From contig JANPZY010000003.1 in NCBI GenBank assembly GCA_024707325.1, forward strand, positions 81,361 through 145,360: a stretch of DNA of 64,000 nt, in the 5' to 3' direction. The DNA comes from Opitutus sp. Its GTDB lineage: Bacteria > Verrucomicrobiota > Verrucomicrobiia > Opitutales > Opitutaceae. The position numbers and the translations under genes are program-made. The stretch's first letter is position 1, and each line of letters begins with the position of its first letter. Below the pieces are notes generated by a model. That model was not told the DNA's origin. It made no database searches and was given only the letters and a program-made list of their open reading frames with translations. Of the stretch, positions 10,470 through 17,862 are shown one piece after another.

Positions 10470-11080
10470 TCGTTAGCGTAGAGATTGTCGGCGTTGCCGT
10501 CGGCGCTGGGATTCGCGTAACCGCCGTTGCGCAGCGCTGGCGTGTCCTGACCGTCGGGTCCGATCGAATACAGGACATAGCTGGGATTGGTCCACGTGGT
10601 GCCCGATGGCTTGTAAACGTAGACGTAGGGCTGGTCCCATGGATCGATCAGCACGGCGCTGGTGTTTTCAAACGGATCCGCGTCTTCGGGCGTGCGAAAG
10701 AGCGCGAGGTCGATCTGCGCGCGTCCATTGATGGTCGCACCGAGCGGACCTTTTTTGCCGATGAGCGCCTGGAGAAAATCGGCAGCGTCCTCCGTGCGCG
10801 GGTAGTCGCCGAACTGGCGTTTGTAGCCTTCGAGTCCGGCGGAGAGCGCGGCGAGTTCGGCCTTGGTGCGCGCAATCTTTCCCGACTCCGACACGCGGCG
10901 TCCCACGCCGAGCACGATCGCCGAAAGAATCCCGATGATCGCGATGACGGTCAGCAGCTCGATCAATGTAAATGCGGCCGTGCGGCGATGCCGCGCAGCG
11001 AAGATGGGAGCTGGAATATCCGAGATCGGAACCGGAAATTCGCATGCCGCGAATCCCGATTGGCGGAGCCTTCCGGGCAA
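10466..11080 (-). CDS. GspG-like major pseudopilin, start uncertain
   Basis: First gene of the pseudopilin operon. The core is unmistakable: AAFTLIELLTVIAIIGILS, then a helix with YKRQFGDYPRTEDAADF and the GspG-like DPWDQPYVYVYKPSG motif, followed by a SIGPDGQD segment. GspG forms the pseudopilus shaft in type II secretion. There is no in-frame ATG close to the helix. I give an in-frame TTG (11080), but an ATG at 11045 in another frame, joined by one indel, would give a more normal ~26-residue leader. The 5' boundary is therefore provisional. Stop and next start overlap (GTGA). Confidence 0.75.
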   Translation of the reverse strand: MPGRLRQSGFAACEFPVPISDIPAPIFAARHRRTAAFTLIELLTVIAIIGILSAIVLGVGRRVSESGKIARTKAELAALSAGLEGYKRQFGDYPRTEDAADFLQALIGKKGPLGATINGRAQIDLALFRTPEDADPFENTSAVLIDPWDQPYVYVYKPSGTTWTNPSYVLYSIGPDGQDTPALRNGGYANPSADGNADNLYANE

Positions 11081-11089
11081 ATCGGCATT

Positions 11090-11138
11090 TCTCTGTGCGC
11101 TCTGTGTCAGAGCTCTCTGTCCTTTGTCGCCAAAAGAT
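11090..11138. repeat. Direct repeat, copy 1 (CTCTGTGTCAGAGCT type)
   Basis: About 49 bp, containing CTCTGTGTCAGAGCTC and ending GCCAAAAGA. A second copy lies ~267 bp away at 11357-11405. Both sit between the GspG-like gene and the phosphatase gene, a gap of ~340 bp in which I see no gene or terminator. Confidence 0.75.
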
Positions 11139-11356
11139 CGGAGATCAGACCCGACGTTGGCACGAGTCGGGCCGCACCCTGGCGCGGCGTGAGCGAAGCT
11201 GGAATTTCGCACGCGGCGATGAAGCCGGGGCCGTTCCAGCGCGGCAAGCGCAGATCCGCATGAGCGAACCGGAAACCGAAGATTGGAGTTCGGTTCGCAC
11301 CCAGTCCTCAAAACCCGGATTTACCGAAGCACGCAATAGCCGCGAACGAACAGAAA

Positions 11357-11405
11357 ACCTCCGTGAACTCTGTGTCAGAGCTCCGTGCCCTCTGTGGCCA
11401 AAAGA
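11357..11405. repeat. Direct repeat, copy 2 (CTCTGTGTCAGAGCT type)
   Basis: Second copy of the repeat at 11090. It shares the CTCTGTGTCAGAGCTC core and the GCCAAAAGA end, with CTCCGTG variants between. It lies 18 bp from the 3' end of the phosphatase gene at 11423. Confidence 0.75.
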
Positions 11406-11422
11406 CCGCAGACGGTTCGCGT

Positions 11423-12223
11423 TCAGCTCACGCGCATCAACTCACGCAGTCGCGCGCAAACCGCCGCGTTGCCCGCGATGTAGAAGATGCGGCCCATCTT
11501 CAGATTGAACTCACGGAGTGGAAACTGCGGGCCGTTGAGAAACTGCACGTCGGCGCCGGCGCCAAGGCAGAGCGGCACGGCGGCGGCGATGTCCCAGATT
11601 TTCACGTTGTGGTCCACCACTCCACCGAGGATGCCCACGGCGACATACGCGAGGTGCAGCGTGCTGCTGCCGAGGCCGCGGATCTTGAAATGCTCCACGA
11701 GCGTCGTCGCGTGATCGAGGTAGCGTTTGTCGTAGGGGCTGTGGAAACCGAGCAGCGTTTGCGCGGAGGGCGGCTCGGGATTGGCCGAGGCGGGACGGTC
11801 GCCGTCGAAGACGCCGAAGCCCGGGCCGCCGTGGATCAGCACGCGGCGGCTGAGATCGTAGATGACGCCGTAGACAGGCTGGCCGTTTTCGTAGAGGCCG
11901 AGCGAGATCGCGCAGTGGGCGATACCGAGCGCGAAGTTGTTGGTGCCGTCGATCGGATCGAGAATCCACACGAAGCGCGCGGTGACGGGAATCGGCGCGG
12001 GCGCCTGCGTGAGTTCCTCGCTGAAAAACTGGTCCTCGGGAAACGCCGCGGTCACCTCGCTCTGGATCGCCTCGGAGATCGCGATGTCGACCTCGGTCAC
12101 GCGCGTGCCGTCGGATTTCCACATGCTCGACGCGCGACCGAAGGCGGCGTGCAGCTGCTCCGTGCGGGCGAGCACCGTGCGCTTGGCGATTTCGATTCGG
12201 GCGAGCAGTTCAGGCGAACTCAT
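11423..12223 (-). CDS. Inositol monophosphatase family phosphatase
   Basis: A Mg-dependent sugar or alcohol phosphatase of the IMPase fold, 266 residues as expected. Metal-binding motif 1 is LDPIDGTNNF (about residue 87) and motif 2 near the C-terminus is KIWDIAAAVPL. The upstream acidic site is FFSEE. In the family the usual substrates are myo-inositol phosphate, histidinol phosphate or PAP; the sequence alone does not decide. The variant GTNNF in place of the common GTxNF is conservative. The gene stands alone, 70 bp downstream of an FmdB-like gene on the same strand. Confidence 0.92.
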   Translation of the reverse strand: MSSPELLARIEIAKRTVLARTEQLHAAFGRASSMWKSDGTRVTEVDIAISEAIQSEVTAAFPEDQFFSEELTQAPAPIPVTARFVWILDPIDGTNNFALGIAHCAISLGLYENGQPVYGVIYDLSRRVLIHGGPGFGVFDGDRPASANPEPPSAQTLLGFHSPYDKRYLDHATTLVEHFKIRGLGSSTLHLAYVAVGILGGVVDHNVKIWDIAAAVPLCLGAGADVQFLNGPQFPLREFNLKMGRIFYIAGNAAVCARLRELMRVS

Positions 12224-12293
12224 CCGATCACGAAAAGCACGAAGCGCACGAAGACCAAGCCCCGAGTGAAAAAGTCCGCGCGGGGGCGCGGGC

Positions 12294-12857
12294 TCACTCG
12301 TAGTCGTAGAGCTTGGGATCGCGGGTGGGCGCGGTGCGGCGCACGCGGAAACGGTGACGCGCGGCTTTTTCCTCGGCCGTCTCCTCCCCTCGGTCGGGCG
12401 GGCCGAGTTCGCCGTCGGGATCGCCCATGCCGCAGGGTGATTCGCCGCCGAGCTCCGCTTCGAGTTCCTCGGGATCGGCGCCTTCCTCGAGTTTGCGCAC
12501 CACCTCCTCCATCTCGCCGTCGATCTTTTCGCCGGTGAGTTCGGACATGCGGCGCATCATGCGGGCCATCGCGCGCGGGTCGTTTTCATCGACGTGGGCA
12601 AACTCGCTTTCCATCGCGGACATCGCGGCCTCCATGCGCGCCTCCTCGGCGGAATCGATCGCATCGGCGCCGCCGGACGCGGGCGGCGGATCGTCGGATT
12701 TTCCGCCGCTGGTGATGGCGAAGGCCGAGACGATCTTCTGCATGCGAAACGCGGGATTGTCGGGGCACTTCGGGATCGTCTGCCCCTGCGCCAGCGTCTT
12801 CGCGTAGAACTGGTAGATCGTGTGGTTATCCGGACAGTAATACTCGTAGATCGGCAT
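12294..12857 (-). CDS. FmdB-like putative regulatory protein with degenerate zinc ribbon and acidic tail
   Basis: The N-terminal ~45 residues match the FmdB/CxxC-ribbon pattern (MPIYEYYCPDNHTIYQFY, then KCPDNPAFRMQKIVSAF). However, each CxxC pair is reduced to a single Cys (about 8 and 31), so zinc binding is doubtful. The remaining ~140 residues are acidic and helical, with runs such as EEVVRKLEEGADPEELEAELGG, and end in a basic segment before YDYE. No enzyme motif is visible. Similar ribbon proteins with long acidic tails are common in Verrucomicrobia and Planctomycetes as I recall. The role is unknown. Confidence 0.75.
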   Translation of the reverse strand: MPIYEYYCPDNHTIYQFYAKTLAQGQTIPKCPDNPAFRMQKIVSAFAITSGGKSDDPPPASGGADAIDSAEEARMEAAMSAMESEFAHVDENDPRAMARMMRRMSELTGEKIDGEMEEVVRKLEEGADPEELEAELGGESPCGMGDPDGELGPPDRGEETAEEKAARHRFRVRRTAPTRDPKLYDYE

Positions 12858-12872
12858 ATCGACGCCCGCGAA

Positions 12873-14114
12873 TTAGGCAGGCGGGCGCTTTTTGGCAAGT
12901 TGGTGGCCGTGCTGCACGAGCGGCTTGCCCTGCTGGTTGAGGCGATCGAGCACGCTGGCCAGGCGGCGTCGCTTCTCGTCGTCGGCGGCAAACATCTCGA
13001 GCTGCTGCGGGCCGTCTTCGACGCCGGAAAACTTCACGCTGATGAGGCGCAGCGGGAGACGTTTTCTCCAGGCCTTCTTCAGGAGCGGCGCGATGAACGG
13101 ATAAAACGGCGCCTCGAGATCGGTGCCGGTTTCGAGGCTGTGCGCGTGCGACTCGTGCGTGAAATCTGGATACCGCACTTTCACGGTAATCGTGCGGACG
13201 CGTTTCCCGTCCTCGCGGATTTTCGGGAGCAACTCGTCGACCATGCCTTTCGCGATCCGCTCTATCGTGGCGAAATCGCTGATGTCGCGGCCGAAGGTCT
13301 CCTGCTGCGAGTAGCTTTTCGCGTCTTCGCGTTCGACGTGCACCGTGCGGTCGTCACGCCCGAGCGCCTGATCGAGCATGTCGCGCCAGCCGGAGCCGAA
13401 GATCGCGCGCAACTCCTCTTCGCTGCGCACGCGCAGGTCACCGATCATCCGCAGGCCGTGACGTTCGCGGAGGATCGTCTCGGTTTTCTCGCCGACACCG
13501 GGAAGTTTGCCGATCGAGAGCGGCGCGAGAAACTCCGCCTCGGTGCCGGGCGGCACGACGACGAAGCCGCGCGGCTTCCGGAGTTTCGAGGCGATCTGCG
13601 AGACGAGTTTGTTGCTCGCGATGCCGATGGAGACGGGAATTTGCAGCGTGTCCCAGATCTTCGCCTGCAGCGCGCGCATCTTCGCCTCGACCTCCTCGAT
13701 CGTCGCAAAACCGCACGGGCCGAGATCGAGATAACCTTCGTCGATCGAGTTGCGCTGCACGAGCGGCGTCACGGTCTCGCAGAGATCGAACATCTGTTTC
13801 GAAACCTTGCCGTAGAGCCCGGAGGTGTGCGGCAACAGAATCAAGTCGGGGCACACCCGCAGCGCGCGTTGCGTCGGCATCGGCGTATAAACACCGGCCG
13901 CCCTCGCCTCGTAACTCGCGGAGGAAATGATGCCGCGCTGGCGACCGCCGACCGCGCATTTGGTGCCCCGCAGATCCGGCCGCAACGCCAGCTCGCACGA
14001 CACGAAAAAGGCGTCGGCATCGAGGTGAACGATCGTGGGCGGCGGCAGGGACGGCACGCCCCGATCACAACGCTCCGCCTCAAAAAGCGGAGCGGAAAAT
14101 GAGGGAGTGCGCAC
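12873..14114 (-). CDS. dinB: DNA polymerase IV (Y-family translesion polymerase)
   Basis: An error-prone polymerase that bypasses damaged bases. The palm motif IVHLDADAFFVSCE carries the first catalytic Asp and NSIDEGYLDL carries the Asp-Glu pair. The HhH segment SIGKLPGVGEKT and the little-finger domain are present. A C-terminal beta-clamp motif QLEMF (about residue 370) is intact. The only plausible start is the GTG at 14114, giving 413 residues with a ~27-residue N-terminal extension. No TGTTC-N4-GAACA operator is visible in the 39-bp upstream gap, so SOS control is not evident here, unlike imuB-dnaE2 at 31-36 kb. Confidence 0.96.
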   Translation of the reverse strand: MRTPSFSAPLFEAERCDRGVPSLPPPTIVHLDADAFFVSCELALRPDLRGTKCAVGGRQRGIISSASYEARAAGVYTPMPTQRALRVCPDLILLPHTSGLYGKVSKQMFDLCETVTPLVQRNSIDEGYLDLGPCGFATIEEVEAKMRALQAKIWDTLQIPVSIGIASNKLVSQIASKLRKPRGFVVVPPGTEAEFLAPLSIGKLPGVGEKTETILRERHGLRMIGDLRVRSEEELRAIFGSGWRDMLDQALGRDDRTVHVEREDAKSYSQQETFGRDISDFATIERIAKGMVDELLPKIREDGKRVRTITVKVRYPDFTHESHAHSLETGTDLEAPFYPFIAPLLKKAWRKRLPLRLISVKFSGVEDGPQQLEMFAADDEKRRRLASVLDRLNQQGKPLVQHGHQLAKKRPPA

Positions 14115-14153
14115 ACGCGCGGCGCGACTCCCAAAAATCTACCGACTTACGAC

Positions 14154-14744
14154 CTACAACTGAAACCGTCCGTCGCGGCACTGCAGCGCGAGTTCGGCCA
14201 GACGTTCGGCGTTCGCGCGCACGGAGCAGACGACCAGTTGCTCGCTCTCCCACACGGCGACGCACACATGATCAGGTTGCTTCGCTTTCGCCGGCAGGAA
14301 GACGAGGACCGCGTTGTCCCCATCATTCACGCGCACGACTGAATTCCAGCCGCGGCGTTCCATCATCGCGGTGGCCCGCGCGAACGCCGCTTCGCGCGCT
14401 CCGGCCTGGGCCTGGCGCACATCGTAAACCCCCACGCTCACGCTGCGGACGGAGCGGCACGCGACGCGCGCTTCTTCGGGCACCTCGTCGATGAAGGACA
14501 GGATCGCCCGCGCAGTCGTCAGCGCGATCGGACCGAGCGTCACCTGCACGCGCGCCGAGGTTTTCGTTTCGAGGCTATCGACGATCTCGCGGCGCAGCGC
14601 GTTGGCGTCGCCGGAGAGTCGCACTGCCTGCGCGATCGACACGCCAAGGCAAAGCATCACGACGAAGAAACTGCCGAGAATCCACGGCCAGATCCGGCGA
14701 CGGCGGACGACGGGCGGAGTCGGTTGAGACGAAGGCGAGTTCAT
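14154..14744 (-). CDS. Membrane-anchored protein with a DUF4252-like C-terminal domain
   Basis: A Pro-rich basic N-terminus is followed by one transmembrane helix (IWPWILGSFFVVMLCLGVSI, about residues 18-37) and a ~150-residue extracytoplasmic domain. That domain parallels the next upstream gene product: V-x-V-x-Y/V before a helical segment, then RRGWNSVVRVNDGDNAVLVFL matching KGWTQVVVAKDADTSADVAVF, then a VCVAVWE...LVVCSV strand pair and a final helix. I infer tandem paralogues of the DUF4252 type. The two genes are 66 bp apart and probably co-transcribed. Function unknown. Confidence 0.75.
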   Translation of the reverse strand: MNSPSSQPTPPVVRRRRIWPWILGSFFVVMLCLGVSIAQAVRLSGDANALRREIVDSLETKTSARVQVTLGPIALTTARAILSFIDEVPEEARVACRSVRSVSVGVYDVRQAQAGAREAAFARATAMMERRGWNSVVRVNDGDNAVLVFLPAKAKQPDHVCVAVWESEQLVVCSVRANAERLAELALQCRDGRFQL

Positions 14745-14810
14745 GGCGCGAGGGAATCGAGGGTGGCGTGGCGAGAGTGAGGGAAATGAAGCGCGTGAAG
14801 CGGAGTGCGC

Positions 14811-15368
14811 TCAGACGCCCTTGCCTTTCGCGCCGAGTTTCAGGTCGGCGAGCGGTTCGATGTTCAGGCGCTTGCCGAGCAAGGCGATCTGCTCGGGATT
14901 GATGCTGCCGACGACGTTGACCAACACGGCCTGTTTGTTCGCGCCGTCGAGCACGGTCACGAGCACGCCTTCGATCGCGTCGCCCTTGAGGAGCGTGAAC
15001 ACCGCGACATCGGCCGACGTGTCGGCGTCTTTCGCGACCACCACCTGCGTCCAGCCCTTCGATTCGAGCTGGCTGCGCAGATCGACGACGCGCTTCGTGA
15101 GATCGATGCCGGCGTCCTTGTAGCCGACAACGTTCACGCGCACGTGCTTCAACTGGCGGATGAGCGCCGCGGCTTCGGCGTCGTCCTTTTCGGCGAATTT
15201 CGAGGCGAAATTCAGGAGTGAGGTCGGCACGTTGACTTCGACGAACTGGCAACCCTCGACGGGTTGAAACTTTCCGAGATCGACGTAGCCGGGCTCGGCG
15301 GCGCGAGCGGACCAGGTGGCGAGGACGAGCGTGGCGGAAACAGCGGCGAGGCGACCAAAGCGGTTCAT
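14811..15368 (-). CDS. Exported DUF4252-like protein
   Basis: The ATG at 15368 starts MNRFGRLAAVSATLVLATWS with a signal peptide cleaved near ARA-AE. The mature domain (~160 residues) has the DUF4252 pattern: an initial LLNFASKF region, helix EAAALIRQLKHVRVNVVGY, then WTQVVVAKD and a terminal repeat of short strands (GVLVTVLDGANKQAVLVNVVG). DUF4252 proteins are periplasmic or outer-membrane-associated and of unknown function. It is divergent from the yebC-like gene, with a 157-bp shared upstream region that presumably holds both promoters. Confidence 0.8.
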   Translation of the reverse strand: MNRFGRLAAVSATLVLATWSARAAEPGYVDLGKFQPVEGCQFVEVNVPTSLLNFASKFAEKDDAEAAALIRQLKHVRVNVVGYKDAGIDLTKRVVDLRSQLESKGWTQVVVAKDADTSADVAVFTLLKGDAIEGVLVTVLDGANKQAVLVNVVGSINPEQIALLGKRLNIEPLADLKLGAKGKGV

Positions 15369-15525
15369 GGCGGGAGTTGTTTTGAGGTTGAGTGTGTCGG
15401 AGAGGCCCGACTCCCCCAACACACGCGGACGCGCCGGAAAGTTGCAGACGCAAGCGAGATTCTTCGACGCGGCTGCTTTGCTTCGACTTGCGCACCCGCG
15501 GGGCACCGCTCAGCCTCGCGGCTTT

Positions 15526-16257
15526 ATGGGACGTCAATGGCTCCACGCGAAACGAGCGATCGTTAACCTCAAGAAAGGTCAGCTGGTCGGCAAACTGGTG
15601 AAGGAAATCACCGTCGCCGCTAAACTCGGAGGCCCCGACCCCGACGCCAACGCCCGTCTCTACGCCGTCCTCGAAAAAGCCAAGAAAGCCAGCGTCACGC
15701 GCGAGGCGATCGAGCGCGCCATCGCCAAAGGCGCCGGCACCGGCGGCGACAAATCCTCGATGGAGCACGTGGTGTTCGAGGGTTACGCGCCGCACAAGGT
15801 GCCGGTGATCGTCGAAGTCTACACCGACAACCACCAACGCACCGCGCCGGAGATTCGCGTGCTCTTCAAGAAGGGCGTGCTCGGCGCCGCGGCCAGCAAC
15901 AAGTTTCTCTTCGATCACGTCGGCCTCGTGGAAGCGCACCACACCGATGCGAATACGGACCTCGAGGCGGCCGCCATCGAGGCCGGAGCCAACGATTTCG
16001 AGACGCTCACCCACGCGCAAAACGACGACATCCCCGAAGGCCACGCCGGCGCGCGCTTCATCACCGAGCGCACCGCGGTGCACGCCGTCTCGACGTGGCT
16101 GAAGCAAAACGGCTGGTCGGTCGTCACGAGCGAAATCGGCTATCTCGCGAAGAACTATCCCGAGCTCGACGATACCGCCCGCGCCGAAGTCGGCGAATTC
16201 CTGCAAGCGCTCGAAGACCACGACGACGTGCAACGCGTCTGGGCGGCGGTGCGCTAA
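15526..16257 (+). CDS. YebC/PmpR family transcriptional regulator or translation factor
   Basis: 243 residues from the ATG at 15526, beginning MGRQWLHAKRA, the family variant of the usual AGHSKWHNIK start. Domain I (KLVKEITVAAKLGGPDP), the ANARLYAVLEKAKKASVTRE segment and the acidic cleft domains II and III (YAPHKVPVIVEVYTDN; EAGANDFE) are all present. YebC proteins bind DNA in some species, and recent work links them to relief of ribosome stalling, so the role is not fixed by homology. Longer in-frame upstream sequence exists but lacks family similarity, so I trimmed to this start. Confidence 0.93.
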   Translation: MGRQWLHAKRAIVNLKKGQLVGKLVKEITVAAKLGGPDPDANARLYAVLEKAKKASVTREAIERAIAKGAGTGGDKSSMEHVVFEGYAPHKVPVIVEVYTDNHQRTAPEIRVLFKKGVLGAAASNKFLFDHVGLVEAHHTDANTDLEAAAIEAGANDFETLTHAQNDDIPEGHAGARFITERTAVHAVSTWLKQNGWSVVTSEIGYLAKNYPELDDTARAEVGEFLQALEDHDDVQRVWAAVR

Positions 16258-16308
16258 GCGCGCGGGCGCGCGCTGTGCGAGTTGAGAGCTGAGAGTTGAG
16301 AGCTAACT

Positions 16309-16367
16309 GGAGGCGCGGCGCCCTCGCCGCGGCGGATCGGGAAAACGCGACGAGGGCGTCGCGTCCC
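16309..16367. repeat. Pair of short GC-rich palindromes (GAGGGCGTC/GCGCCCTCGCC type)
   Basis: Two palindromes in tandem: one centred on GGCGCCCTCGCC (16309-16333) and one reading ACGCGACGAGGGCGTCGCGT (16344-16363). The second recurs at 28948-28967 and the first at 29257-29281. Part of the repeat-filled 567-bp gap between the yebC-like gene and tsaD, which contains no credible gene. Confidence 0.8.
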
Positions 16368-16398
16368 CAGCCTCGCGAACGAGCTGAGGGTTGAGCGC

Positions 16399-16499
16399 GT
16401 GCTCTTGCTCGTAATCGTGCTCGTGCTCGATTTCCGCGTTCCGTTTCGCGCCGCTTCCTTCGGCTCAGCGATCACGAGTAAGATCACGATCACGAGCAC
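16399..16499. repeat. Large imperfect palindrome, GTGCTC/GAGCAC family, copy 1
   Basis: Left arm 16399-16431 (GTGCTCTTGCTCGTAATCG...) and right arm 16470-16499 (...ACGATCACGAGCAC) match at about 25 of 31 positions around a ~38-bp loop that includes CTTCCTTCGGCTCAG. Sister copies lie at 16667-16766, 29101-29201 and 57749-57814. Confidence 0.85.
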
Positions 16500-16560
16500 G
16501 GGAGGCCCCGCCTCAGGTGGAGCCTGATGTCCTGCTATGCGAGTTGAGAGCTGAGCGTTG

Positions 16561-16666
16561 TCCGACTTCCGTGCTTCCCTCCTCCCCTGCTTTCGCAATC
16601 CCGTTCCTAACCTGATCTCCTGATTTCCAGATTCATCATCTCCGGATCGAAAAAGGCACTTCGGTC
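16561..16666. repeat. Dispersed repeat module ending TTCCAGATTcATCA...CGGATCGAAAA (copy 1)
   Basis: Begins with CTTCCGTGCTTCC-like units and contains CCTGATTTCCAGATT and CCGGATCGAAAA, running directly into the palindrome at 16667. The same module followed by the same palindrome occurs at 28997-29201, so the composite of ~205 bp is duplicated. Confidence 0.8.
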
Positions 16667-16766
16667 GTGCTCTTGCTCGTAATCATGCTCGTGCTCGATT
16701 TCGCGTTCGTCTCCCGCCCGCTTCCTTCGCCTCAGCGATCACGAGTAAGAGCACGATCACGAGCAC
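16667..16766. repeat. Large imperfect palindrome, GTGCTC/GAGCAC family, copy 2
   Basis: Same arms as the copy at 16399, with a slightly different loop (CTTCCTTCGCCTCAG). Followed by an AGGTGGAGCCTGATG fragment (16782-) related to the GGTGGA palindromes at 28.8 and 57.6 kb. That fragment also appears after copy 1, at 16515. Confidence 0.85.
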
Positions 16767-16824
16767 GGGGAGGCCCTGCCTCAGGTGGAGCCTGATGTCC
16801 TGCGCGGGAGCAGGCCGCGCTCCC

Positions 16825-17862
16825 TCAGGCTAGTTCCGCGCTGGGATTGATTCGGAGCGAGAGGCCGCTGTCGCGATCGACGCCGGTCGTGTCGGCCCAC
16901 GCGGCAAAGGCGATCATGCCGGCGTTGTCGCCGGTGTGCTTCGGCTGCGCCGCGAAAAACGGCACACGCAGCCGCTGCGCTTCGCGTTCGAGCGCGGCGC
17001 GCAGCGTGCGGTTGTTCGCCACTCCTCCGGAAACGCCGAGGCTGCGATAGCGTCCTTCGCCGAGTCGCGCGGCCGCGCGCGTTTTTCGAATCAACGCGTC
17101 AATCACGGCCTGCTGATAGCTCGCGCACAGATCGGCCATGCGCGCCTGCACGTCGTCGGGCGTCATCTTCTCGATGAGATAACGGAGGCTCGTCTTGAGA
17201 CCGGAGAAACTGAAATCGAGTTCGTCGCGCGGACCGAGACCGCGGGGAAAATCGAACGCATCGGGCCGGCCGTTTGCGGCGTTTTTCTCGATCAGAGGAC
17301 CGCCCGGATAGCCGAGCCCGAGCAGCTTCGCGCCCTTGTCGAGCGCTTCGCCGGCGGCGTCGTCACGCGTTGTAGAGAGAATCTGGATACGCCGGTCGGC
17401 TTCGAGGGAAAACAGGATCGTGTTGCCGCCCGAAACAACGAGTCCGAGATGCGGCAGCAACTCCGCAATACGACGCTCGAAATCAGCCGGCGCCCCGGCG
17501 TGAAGCGCAATGAACGGCGACCATGCGTGGCCGCGCAGGTGATTCACGCCCACGACCGGCACGCCGCGGGCGAGCGAAACGGATTTCGCGGCGGCCACGC
17601 CGATGGCGAGACAGGCCGCAAGTCCCGGGCCGTTGGTCACCGCGACGTGCGTGAGCGCATCGAAGCCCGGCTCGGTGCGCACGCGTTCGAGCAGCGGACC
17701 GAACTGCCGGAGGTGCTCGCGCGTGGCGAGGTCGGGCACAACGCCGCCGTGTTTCTCGTGCAGCGCCATCTGGCTGTGAATCCACTCGGCCGAGAGGCCG
17801 CGCGCGGGATCGAAGAGCGCGACGGCCGTTTCGTCGCAGGAACTTTCGAGCGCGAGAATCAT
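16825..17862 (-). CDS. tsaD: tRNA N6-threonylcarbamoyladenosine transferase TsaD
   Basis: TsaD transfers threonylcarbamoyl from TC-AMP to A37 of ANN-decoding tRNAs, with TsaB and TsaE. The 345 residues cover the full ASKHA fold. The N-terminus ILALESSCDETAVAL is diagnostic. The metal-binding histidines are in VNHLRGHAW, and the nucleotide-binding motifs VVSGGNT, LGLGYPGGP and SGGVANN follow. The ATG at 17862 overlaps the TGA of the upstream protease gene (ATGA), so the pair is translationally coupled. The 3' end runs into a repeat-rich gap with no obvious terminator. tsaB, tsaC and tsaE are not in the window. Confidence 0.97.
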   Translation of the reverse strand: MILALESSCDETAVALFDPARGLSAEWIHSQMALHEKHGGVVPDLATREHLRQFGPLLERVRTEPGFDALTHVAVTNGPGLAACLAIGVAAAKSVSLARGVPVVGVNHLRGHAWSPFIALHAGAPADFERRIAELLPHLGLVVSGGNTILFSLEADRRIQILSTTRDDAAGEALDKGAKLLGLGYPGGPLIEKNAANGRPDAFDFPRGLGPRDELDFSFSGLKTSLRYLIEKMTPDDVQARMADLCASYQQAVIDALIRKTRAAARLGEGRYRSLGVSGGVANNRTLRAALEREAQRLRVPFFAAQPKHTGDNAGMIAFAAWADTTGVDRDSGLSLRINPSAELA

